Positions 8,206 to 15,174 of a stretch of DNA of 64,000 nt are shown one piece after another. Both the position numbers and the translations under genes were made by a program. Within the stretch, counting starts at the first letter, position 1. Each line of letters opens with the position of its first letter. Source of the stretch: Castellaniella defragrans (GTDB lineage Bacteria > Pseudomonadota > Gammaproteobacteria > Burkholderiales > Burkholderiaceae_B); contig NZ_JACHIB010000003.1 in NCBI RefSeq assembly GCF_014203015.1, positions 106,586-170,585 on the forward strand, given 5' to 3'. The notes beneath the pieces were generated by a model that was not told where the DNA came from, did no database searches, and saw only the letters and a program-made list of their open reading frames with translations.

Positions 8206-10284
8206 TCAGAAGGTGATCCGGACGCCGGCGCCGAATTCGCGTGGCGGCGGCATGGAGCCCGCGATGCCGCGGACCGTGCGATCGTCGAAGAACCAGGTGG
8301 GCGAGCGGTCGTCGAAGAGGTTGTCGACGTAGGCGAAGACTTCCGTGTGCTTGTTCACCGCGTAGCTCAGGCGCGCGCCGGCCACGGTGCGGGGATCGAC
8401 CTCGTAGGCGGCGATGTTCTCGTCCGTGGAGTGGTAGCCGGCGGTGTGCCGGACGTCGACGTCCAGGGTCAGGCGGGCGGTGGCCCGCCACTGCGCGCCC
8501 AGGCTCAGCGTGTAGCTCGGCGCGCGTCCGAAGCGCTTGCCTTCCAGCACGCCGCTGCCGTCGGAGAAGCGGTCGATGCGGGTGTGCAGCAGGCCCACGC
8601 CGCTCTTGAGCCGCAGCGTGTCCAGCACCTGGTAGTCCATGGCGAGTTCCAGCCCGTAGGAGCGGGCCTTTTCGGCATTGACGACGATGGCGCCGTACAG
8701 CACGCCGTTCAGGTAGTCGGGCAGCAGGCGCTGCGAATCGCGGAAATCGCTGTAGAACAGGTTGCCGGTGAGGTTCATGCGGCCGTCCAGCAGGCTGGCG
8801 CGGCCGAACAACTCGTAGTTCCACACGGTTTCCTCGTCGAAGGGCACGATGCGCGCCTGCGCGAAGCTCAGGCCGACCCCGCCGGGGTTGTAACCCTTGC
8901 TGATCAGGGCGCCCACGGTGACCTGGGGCGTCAGGTCGTAGGCCAGCGACACCTTGGGCAGCACGGCGCTGAAGGTCTGGTCGTAGGCCATCGGCGTGCG
9001 CGCGTAGGGCGTGGTGCCGTGGCGCCGGACGTGGTCGCGCTGGTAGCGCAGGCCGGTCGTCAGCCGCCAGCGCTCGGCCAGGCGGCGGTTGATCTCCGCG
9101 TAAAGACCGAGGTTGCGCTTCCCGTCGTCGAACTGCGACACGCCGCGGATGGTCAGGCGGTCGTCCGAGTCCGTCCGGTTGTAGAACAGCCCGGCCACCC
9201 CGCTCCAGTCGGAGGCCTCCGTGCCCCAGTTGAGGCGGGTCTCGTTGGAGACGTTGCGCTGCTCGATGTCGGCGCCGCCGTTGCTCGGCGGCTCGGTGAT
9301 GCGCCGGACCGACAGGTCGGTGAATTCGCTGCGGTTGAACAGCCGCACGCCGCCGCCCAGCTCGTAGCTCACGTCGCCGATGATGGTGTTCGCCCGCTGG
9401 CGGAAGCTGGGCATGGAGGCGGTGCGGCTCTCGTAGTCGCCGTAGGGCGTGGAGGCGGCCTCGGACGTGGGGCGGTTGTGCTGGGTGTGCGCGAACGTCA
9501 GCTTCGCCTCCAGGCCGGGCAGGGCGTCGGGCAGCCAGAGCAGCTTCATGCGGGTGCTGAGCGAACGGAAGTTCTGGTCGCTGTCGCCCTGGGCGAAGCC
9601 GGGGTTCACGTAGTCGATGAAGGTGTCGCGCCCGGAGTAGTCGACCGTCAGCCGGGCGGCGAGCTGGTCCTCGATCAGGGGGCCCGACACCATGGCGGAG
9701 CCGCGCCGCAGGTTGCCGCTGCCGATCAGGGCCTGCGCCGCGCCCTCGGGGTGGAAGGTGGGGTCCTTCGTCTTCACGATGACGGCGCCGGCGATGCTGT
9801 TGGCGCCCTGGGTCGAGGTCTGCGGCCCGCGGAACACTTCGATGCCGTTCACGTCCCAGATCGAGGCGGCCCCGAACACCAGTTCGTAGTAGCTCAGATA
9901 GCGGCCGTCCACGTTGACGGTCGCGCGCGGGATGGTGCCGCCCAGGAACGCGCTGGCGCCGAAATTCGGGCCCTGCGTGTCCTGCCCGCGGATGACCGGT
10001 GCGCCGACGGTGTCCGGGAAGATGAGGTTGGGCGTGCCCTTGATCACGTCGGCGACGGAGGCGGCGTCGATCCTGCGCTCGATCGCCTCGGCGTCCAGCG
10101 AGGTCACCGAGGCGGCGGTGCGCTGCAGGCTGCGGTCGATGCGCTCGCCGCTGACCACGATGCTGTCGAGCGCCGGGACGCGGCCTGGGGAGGCGTCCTG
10201 GGCCCAGGCGCAGGCCATCGAGACGGACAGGAGCAGGGGCGCGCCCGCCGCGCGCCGCGCCATCGGGCGGAAGGAAAGGGACAT
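8206..10284 (-). CDS. TonB-dependent outer-membrane receptor, siderophore type
   Basis: Outer-membrane active transporter of 692 aa. The signal peptide ends around AWA-QD at about residue 30. The TonB box region is DSIVVSGERI. The plug domain (about 45-165) has VIRGQDTQGP and VEVFRGPQ-like elements, followed by a 22-strand barrel ending in the aromatic-rich FGAGVRITF. It has the size and pattern of ferric-siderophore receptors such as the Bordetella Bfr proteins. A Fur-like box lies 15 bp upstream (10299-10313) and an AraC regulator gene is adjacent upstream, a common arrangement in which the ferri-siderophore induces its own receptor. The siderophore cannot be named. Confidence 0.88.
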   Translation of the reverse strand: MSLSFRPMARRAAGAPLLLSVSMACAWAQDASPGRVPALDSIVVSGERIDRSLQRTAASVTSLDAEAIERRIDAASVADVIKGTPNLIFPDTVGAPVIRGQDTQGPNFGASAFLGGTIPRATVNVDGRYLSYYELVFGAASIWDVNGIEVFRGPQTSTQGANSIAGAVIVKTKDPTFHPEGAAQALIGSGNLRRGSAMVSGPLIEDQLAARLTVDYSGRDTFIDYVNPGFAQGDSDQNFRSLSTRMKLLWLPDALPGLEAKLTFAHTQHNRPTSEAASTPYGDYESRTASMPSFRQRANTIIGDVSYELGGGVRLFNRSEFTDLSVRRITEPPSNGGADIEQRNVSNETRLNWGTEASDWSGVAGLFYNRTDSDDRLTIRGVSQFDDGKRNLGLYAEINRRLAERWRLTTGLRYQRDHVRRHGTTPYARTPMAYDQTFSAVLPKVSLAYDLTPQVTVGALISKGYNPGGVGLSFAQARIVPFDEETVWNYELFGRASLLDGRMNLTGNLFYSDFRDSQRLLPDYLNGVLYGAIVVNAEKARSYGLELAMDYQVLDTLRLKSGVGLLHTRIDRFSDGSGVLEGKRFGRAPSYTLSLGAQWRATARLTLDVDVRHTAGYHSTDENIAAYEVDPRTVAGARLSYAVNKHTEVFAYVDNLFDDRSPTWFFDDRTVRGIAGSMPPPREFGAGVRITF

Positions 10285-10298
10285 GGTGCGGATTATGG

Positions 10299-10313
10299 TG
10301 AGAATGAGACTCG
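10299..10313 (-). promoter_or_regulatory. Fur-box-like site before the TonB receptor
   Basis: TGAGAATGAGACTCG matches the 7-1-7 Fur core (TGATAATNATTATCA) at about nine of fourteen defined positions, and lies just upstream of the receptor start at 10284. Iron-dependent repression is inferred. Confidence 0.5.
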
Positions 10314-10398
10314 TTCGTCGGTGCCGCAGTATCGTCCCTTCCGGCGGGCCGGCCGGCTCCGGGCGGGAAATGTTCCGCTCCGGGACGGAAAAAATGTT

Positions 10399-11406
10399 TC
10401 AACGCACGCTGGAGGGCGGGCAGCCGAATTCGCGCCGGAACGCCTGGGAGAACTTGCCCGCGTGCAGGTAGCCGCAGAGCTGGGCGGTTTCCTGCACGGT
10501 GTACCGGCGCGATTCCAGCAGGTCGCGCGCGTGGCGCATGCGCAGGCTGCGCAGGTAGGCGGCGATGGTCTGGCCGGTGTGCTGGCGAAAGCGCATCTTC
10601 AGGTAGCACTCGTTGGTGCCCGCGCGCCGGGCCAGTGCCGCGATGGTCAGCGGCTGGTCCCACTCGGCGTGCAGGATGTCCAGCGCCGCGTCCAGGGTGT
10701 CCCGGTCCCGCCGGGAGGCCGGCGCCAGCCCCCGGGCGGGGCTCGACGGGTGGGCCGACAGCAGGCGCAGCAGCATGTCCAGGCTCAGGGATTCCAGCGC
10801 CAGCGCCGCCAGCAGGGAGCCGCCGGGCCGCAGCCCGAGCAGGCGCCGGCCCAGCCGGCACAGCTCGGCGCCCGTGCGCGGATCGGGCCGGAAGACGAAA
10901 AGCGCGCCTTCCCGGCCGAGCCACGGCGGCGCGAGGCCCTGCGCCTGCAGGGTGTCGAGCATGGCGCGCGGCATGTCCAGGGCGACGCCCGCCTGCGCCT
11001 GCCCGCCGGGGATGCGGTTGCGGACCGGTCCGGGGTCGGCGAGGCGGGCCACGACGCTGCCCGCCCCGACGGATGATTCGCCGCCGGCATGGGCCAGGGC
11101 GCCCGTGCCTTCGAGCAGCAGGCCCAGCCGCACGTTATCGGGAAACCGGGTCTGTTCTTCCTCGAACGCCTGCCGGAACCGGCAGCGCAGGCGCGTGATC
11201 AGCAGGCCGTTGCCGAATTCATGCATGTCCGTCCAGCCGCTGCCGGCCGGCGGCGGAATGCGGTAGCCGTGCGCCCGCGGCCCGCCGCGGGCCGGGTCGG
11301 CCGGCGGGAGGGGCGCGGGCGCGAAGCGGGACGGGCGCGCGTCGAGGTCGCGGCCGTAGGTGTCCAGCACGGAGCCCGGATCGTGGACGGGGGCGGGGCT
11401 ATCCAT
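10399..11406 (-). CDS. AraC-family regulator (PchR/AlcR-like)
   Basis: Transcription factor of 335 aa from the ATG at 11406 (MDSPAPVHDPGS). The C-terminal 100 residues hold the two-helix-turn-helix AraC domain: LTIAALARRAGTNECYLKMRFRQ and AQLCGYLHAGKFSQAFRREFG. The N-terminal 200 residues resemble the ligand-binding half of PchR-type regulators. The TonB receptor gene lies 114 bp downstream, and a Fur box lies at 11427-11445, so the regulator itself is likely iron-repressed. I infer that it activates the receptor gene when the cognate ferri-siderophore is present. The longer open frame upstream crosses the minisatellite and is not coding. Confidence 0.85.
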   Translation of the reverse strand: MDSPAPVHDPGSVLDTYGRDLDARPSRFAPAPLPPADPARGGPRAHGYRIPPPAGSGWTDMHEFGNGLLITRLRCRFRQAFEEEQTRFPDNVRLGLLLEGTGALAHAGGESSVGAGSVVARLADPGPVRNRIPGGQAQAGVALDMPRAMLDTLQAQGLAPPWLGREGALFVFRPDPRTGAELCRLGRRLLGLRPGGSLLAALALESLSLDMLLRLLSAHPSSPARGLAPASRRDRDTLDAALDILHAEWDQPLTIAALARRAGTNECYLKMRFRQHTGQTIAAYLRSLRMRHARDLLESRRYTVQETAQLCGYLHAGKFSQAFRREFGCPPSSVR

Positions 11407-11426
11407 AGGGGGATTATATGATGATA

Positions 11427-11445
11427 TGAAATGATTCTCATTACG
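11427..11445 (-). promoter_or_regulatory. Fur box before the AraC regulator
   Basis: The core ATGATTCTCATT (11431-11442) matches the central twelve bases of the Fur consensus (ATGATAATCATT) at ten positions, with an AT-rich flank. It is about 20 bp upstream of the regulator start at 11406, a suitable position for repression. Confidence 0.65.
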
Positions 11446-11475
11446 CATCAATCGGGCGGAATCGGGCGGGATGGG

Positions 11476-11592
11476 CGGATGGAACGGATGGAACGGATGG
11501 AACGGATGGAGCGGATGAGGTGGAGGAGGCGGATGAGGCGGATGAGGCGGATGAGGCGGATGAGGCGGAGGAGGCGGATGAGGCGGATGAGG
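11476..11592. repeat. 9-bp minisatellite, thirteen units
   Basis: Thirteen contiguous 9-bp units: three CGGATGGAA, one CGGATGGAG, then CGGATGAGG units with two variants (TGGAGGAGG, CGGAGGAGG). The unit is a multiple of three and contains no stop, so all reading frames through it stay open (Asp-Glu-Ala, Met-Arg-Arg or Ser-Ala-Ser repeats); I judge these to be artefacts. It begins about 31 bp upstream of the Fur box of the AraC gene. The remaining gap to 11897 shows no convincing gene; a 15-bp near-duplication (CCTGCGGGCATGCGS) sits at about 11854-11890. Confidence 0.9.
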
Positions 11593-11897
11593 CGGGCTCT
11601 GGCAGGGTCGGCCCACCGGACATCGGCTTGCCGACGTGGGCGGGACATGAGCGAACCCATCACGGACCCGTCCGATTTCCGCCGCCAGCGCGCCCGAGGC
11701 ATCGTCGCCATCGCGGCCGCCTCGCCGATCGCCGCCGGGCTCTGGCTCGGCATCGGTCGCCGCATTCCTGCTGGCCGAGGCGGCCCTGTTCCGGGGCACG
11801 CAGCTGCAAGAGACTTCCGGCGGCTGACGGCGGGAAGCGCTGCCGTTGCGCCTGCGGGCATGCGCCCCGGCCCTGCGGGCATGCGGCCCGGCAGGCC

Positions 11898-12968
11898 CTA
11901 TCCGCCGAACCCCAGCGCGATCGCCAGTCCGCCGCCGATCACGCCCAGCGCGACCACGCCCAGGACCAGGACGGCCAGTTCCGAGCGCCGGAACGAGCGG
12001 CTGACCATGGCCAGGGACGGCAGACTGACCGGCGGCAGGGTCACCAGCAGCGCGGCCGCCGGCCCCACCCCCACGCCCAGCGCCAGCAGGGCCTGGACGA
12101 TGGGCACTTCGCCGGCGGTCGGGATGACGAACAGGGTGCCGACGAGCGCGGCGCCCACGATCCACAGCAGGCCGTTGTCGATGCTGAAATCCAGCACGGG
12201 AAACAGCCAGGCGCGCGCGGCGCCCAGCAGCAGCACCAGGACCAGGTATTCGGGCAGCAGCCGCAGCGCCATGCCGGCAAAGGCCCGGGCCCAGCGCCGC
12301 AGGACCTGGCCCGGCTGGAAATACGCCGGGTCGGTTTCAAAAGCCGGCGGCGCGGAATCGCCGGCCGGCGCGCAGTCCGCCCGGCTCATGCGGTTCAGCG
12401 CCCAGCCCAGGCCCAGCACCATCGCCAGCCCCAGCGCGAGGCGCAGGCCGGCCCAGTGCCATCCCAGGACGAAGCCCATGAAGACCAGGGTGGCGGGGTT
12501 GAGCATGGTGTTGCCCAGCCAGTAGGCGGCCGTGCTGCCCGGGGCGGCGCGGCAGTGGCGCAGCCCGGTGATGACGGGAGCGGCGCAGCAGGTGCACATC
12601 ATGCTGGGGATGGACAGCAGGCCGCCCGTCACCACGCCGCCGGCGTCCGGCCGGCCCAGCCAGCGCTCGATCCAGCGCGGCGGCAGCAGGGTCTGGATGG
12701 CGGAGCCCAGCAGCAGCCCCAGCAGCAGGGCCTTCCAGATGGCCAGGCCGTAGGCCTTGGCGTAGTCGAGCGCGGCGTGCAGCGAGGGCGCGGGCGGGGC
12801 GTCCTGGCCGCCCGTCAGGATGGAGGTGCCGATGGAATGCGTCTGGGCGGCCGTGAAGGCGCGGTCGTAGTACGGCGCCCACTTGACGTAGAACAGGCCG
12901 GCCAGGGCGATCAGCGCCACCAGGGCGATGCTCCAGGCAGGGTGGCGGACAGGGCGGGACGGGCTCAC
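11898..12968 (-). CDS. DUF318/UPF0718 permease (ArsP-like)
   Basis: Inner-membrane permease of 356 aa. I choose GTG 12968, preceded five bases upstream by GGAGG; an in-frame ATG at 13055 would add 29 Pro/Arg-rich residues without an RBS. There are about eight membrane segments, with a central hydrophilic loop (about 195-235). The motif SMMCTCCAAPVITGLR, containing the paired cysteines typical of the family, lies near residue 120; IPTAGEVPIVQALLALG is in the second half. ArsP-type members export organoarsenicals, but the family is broad and no ars genes are nearby. A signal-anchor-like hydrophobic helix starts at about residue 12. Confidence 0.8.
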   Translation of the reverse strand: MSPSRPVRHPAWSIALVALIALAGLFYVKWAPYYDRAFTAAQTHSIGTSILTGGQDAPPAPSLHAALDYAKAYGLAIWKALLLGLLLGSAIQTLLPPRWIERWLGRPDAGGVVTGGLLSIPSMMCTCCAAPVITGLRHCRAAPGSTAAYWLGNTMLNPATLVFMGFVLGWHWAGLRLALGLAMVLGLGWALNRMSRADCAPAGDSAPPAFETDPAYFQPGQVLRRWARAFAGMALRLLPEYLVLVLLLGAARAWLFPVLDFSIDNGLLWIVGAALVGTLFVIPTAGEVPIVQALLALGVGVGPAAALLVTLPPVSLPSLAMVSRSFRRSELAVLVLGVVALGVIGGGLAIALGFGG

Positions 12969-13131
12969 CGCGGCCTCCGCGAAGCAGGACGGCGGACGGG
13001 CGATGCGGAAAGGCGGATCATGGGGAGGATCGGGGTGACGCGAAGCTGGAATCATAAACCATCGTTCGCCGCCGGCCCTCGTGGGTGCGCCATGGCGTCC
13101 GGCCTGGATGATGCCTGGGGGGTGCCCGGCT

Positions 13132-13237
13132 TGCATCTGGATCGCGTCTGGATTGCATCTGCGGTGCATCCGAGGCGCATCTGCGGTGCGTCTGAGGCGC
13201 ATCTGCGGTGCATCTGAGGCGCATCTGGATCGCACCG
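13132..13237. repeat. Degenerate 22-bp tandem repeat upstream of the VOC gene
   Basis: Units beginning GAGGCGCATCTGCGGTGC start at 13172, 13194 and 13216 (22-bp period), flanked by decayed GCATCTGG-like units on both sides. It lies in the 381-bp gap between the divergent permease and VOC genes. A TACAAT at 13275-13280, just after the repeats, could be the -10 element for the VOC gene, but a good -35 is not obvious. Confidence 0.8.
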
Positions 13238-13349
13238 GGATTGCGTCCGGATGGTGCATTCCCGGATCCGCTTCTACAATCGTTGAAACCGCGATCATTC
13301 GGAATCGAATCCTTTCGGACCCGAACCCCCTCGTTCCCTGGAGCCTTCC

Positions 13350-13775
13350 ATGAGCCTGTCTCCCTTCCATCTGGCCATCCCCGTGTACGACCTGCCCGCC
13401 GCCCGCCGTTTCTACGGCGAGGTCTTCGGCCTGGAAGAAGGCCGGTCCAGCGCGCAGTGGGTGGACTTCAATTTCTACGGCCACCAGCTGGTGATCCACG
13501 AGCATCCCCGCACGGCGTCGCAGGAACACGCCCACACCAATCCGGTGGACGGGCACGACGTGCCCGTGCCGCACTTCGGCGTCGTCCTGGAATGGGACCA
13601 GTGGGAAGCCCTGGCGGAGCGCCTGAAGTCCTTCGGCACGAAGTTCGTGATCGAGCCCTACGTCCGCTTCAAGGGCCAGGTGGGCGAGCAGGCCACCATG
13701 TTCCTGCTCGATCCCTGTGGCAACGCGCTGGAATTCAAGGCGTTCAAGGATCTCGGCCAGCTGTTCGCCAAGTAG
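13350..13775 (+). CDS. VOC-superfamily (glyoxalase-fold) protein
   Basis: Cytosolic protein of 141 aa consisting of one VOC domain. It opens [20 protein letters not shown], with a metal-ligand-type His8, and ends [17 protein letters not shown], where the Glu is the usual second ligand. HVVHEHP-type His residues lie between. This is the pattern of glyoxalase/dioxygenase-like proteins of unknown substrate. Its tandem repeat-rich upstream region is noted separately. It is followed by the nuclease pair after 193 bp and is probably transcribed separately. Confidence 0.82.
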   Translation: MSLSPFHLAIPVYDLPAARRFYGEVFGLEEGRSSAQWVDFNFYGHQLVIHEHPRTASQEHAHTNPVDGHDVPVPHFGVVLEWDQWEALAERLKSFGTKFVIEPYVRFKGQVGEQATMFLLDPCGNALEFKAFKDLGQLFAK

Positions 13776-13968
13776 GCGCCAGGCCCCGCACGCCCGGGAC
13801 GATCCCGCTCGCGTGCGGGAAGCCCGTCGGCTCCGATTCGGAGCGCGGATGCGGGGCGGGGACGCGGAGCTGGGGCTCGACAACGGGATGCGGCGCCAGG
13901 ACGATCCGGTCACGCGCGCGGCGTCCACGCTTTGACGCGGGGCCGGGGTCGGTGTCAATATCCCGGCC

Positions 13969-15174
13969 ATGCCCAGATTCCTGCACACCGCCGATTGGCA
14001 GATCGGCCGCCAGTACGGCCGTTTCGCCCCCGAGGACGCCGCCGTCCTCGCCGAGGCCCGCTACGCCGCGATCGAGCGTATCGCCGCGCTGGCGGCGCGG
14101 GAGCACGTCGACGCCGTCCTGGTGGCGGGCGACGTGTTCGACGCCCAGACGGTGTCGGACCGCACCATCCGGCGCCTGTTCAACGCGCTGGGGGGCTACC
14201 AGGGCCCCTGGATCCTGATCCCCGGCAACCACGACGCCGCCCTGGCGGAAAGCGTCTGGACGCGCGCGCAGCGGCTGGGCGCGGTGCCGCCCCATGCGCA
14301 CCTGCTGCTGGAGCCGGGCGTGCGCGCGTTTCCCGAGCACGGCTTCGCGGTGCTGGCGGCGCCCCTGACCCAGCGGCAGACGCACGGCGACCTGACGGCA
14401 TGGTTCGACACGGCCGAGACGGCCGAGGGCCTGGCGCGCATCGGCCTGGCGCACGGCAGCGTCCAGGGCATCCTGGCCGAGGACATCGATTCCCCCAATC
14501 CGATCGCCGCCGACCGGGCGCGGCGCGCACGGCTGGACTATCTGGCGCTGGGCGACTGGCACGGCTTCAAGCAGGTCGACGAGCGCACCGTGTACAGCGG
14601 CACGCCGGAGCCGGAACGCTTCCGCGACAACGGCTCGGGCCGCGTCGTGCGGGTGGACGTGCCGGGCCCCGGCCGGGCGCCGGCGGTGGAGCCCCTGGAG
14701 GTCGGCCAGTACCGCTGGCTGGCCTGGGACGAGACCCTGTCGGTCGCGTCCGACCTGGACCTGCTCGTCGAGCGCCTGGACGGCCTGCCGCCCGCGGCCG
14801 TGCTGGACCTGACGCTGGCCGGGGCCATCGACCTGGCGGGCGCGCGGCGCCTGGACCGGACGCTGTCCGTGGTCCAGGGGCGCTGCCGCAGCCTGCAGGT
14901 CCACCGGTCGGGCCTGCGGCTGGAGCCCACCGACGAGGACGTGGCCGCCCTGCGGGCCGACGGCTACGTGGGCGAGGTGATCGCGCAGCTGCGCCAGCGG
15001 CAGGACGCGGCGCCCGGCGAGGCGGCGGACACGGCGCGCGAGGCGCTGGCGATCCTGGCCGGGCTGCTGGGCGACGGCGGGGATGAGATGGAAGGCGGGA
15101 CAGTCCCCGCGGCCCGGCCCGTGCCTGAAGAATCCGGGCGGCATGCGGGCCGCGAGGTGGAGGGAGGCCAATGA
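13969..15174 (+). CDS. SbcD/Mre11-like DNA repair exonuclease (YhaO-type)
   Basis: Metallophosphoesterase of 401 aa, the nuclease half of an SbcCD/YhaON-like complex that trims DNA ends and hairpins. All phosphodiesterase motifs are visible: HTADWQIG at about residue 6, VAGDVFD at about 52, IPGNHD at about 84, LAHGS at about 163 and GDWHGF at about 198. It overlaps the ATPase gene start by four bases (ATGA, 15171-15174), so the pair is translationally coupled. The last 20 or so codons (EESGRHAGREVEGGQ) are encoded by a copy of the dispersed two-hairpin element and are unlikely to be part of the ancestral protein. Confidence 0.88.
   Translation: MPRFLHTADWQIGRQYGRFAPEDAAVLAEARYAAIERIAALAAREHVDAVLVAGDVFDAQTVSDRTIRRLFNALGGYQGPWILIPGNHDAALAESVWTRAQRLGAVPPHAHLLLEPGVRAFPEHGFAVLAAPLTQRQTHGDLTAWFDTAETAEGLARIGLAHGSVQGILAEDIDSPNPIAADRARRARLDYLALGDWHGFKQVDERTVYSGTPEPERFRDNGSGRVVRVDVPGPGRAPAVEPLEVGQYRWLAWDETLSVASDLDLLVERLDGLPPAAVLDLTLAGAIDLAGARRLDRTLSVVQGRCRSLQVHRSGLRLEPTDEDVAALRADGYVGEVIAQLRQRQDAAPGEAADTAREALAILAGLLGDGGDEMEGGTVPAARPVPEESGRHAGREVEGGQ
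15081..15169 (+). repeat. Two-hairpin dispersed element, copy 1 (sbcD 3' end)
   Basis: GGATGAG box at 15081. Stem 1 is GGGACAGTCC (15097-15106) and GGCCCGGCCC (15111-15120) around the loop CCGC, with seven of ten pairs, so this copy is decayed. Stem 2 is GCGGC/GCCGC (15138-15142 and 15149-15153). The tail GAGGTGGAGGGAGG lies just before the sbcC-like ATG and probably supplies its ribosome-binding site. Confidence 0.75.

Noticed and set aside
7732..11076. 1114-aa plus-strand open frame
   Set aside because: Antisense to the lipoprotein, TonB receptor and AraC genes; no motifs.
11647..11825. Small gene starting MSEPITDPSDF
   Set aside because: No RBS, no recognisable domain, and the plausible continuation needs a frameshift; I could not support it.
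11520..13217. 565-aa frame starting in Asp-Glu-Ala repeats
   Set aside because: It begins in the 9-bp minisatellite and runs antisense to the permease gene; no RBS or domain.
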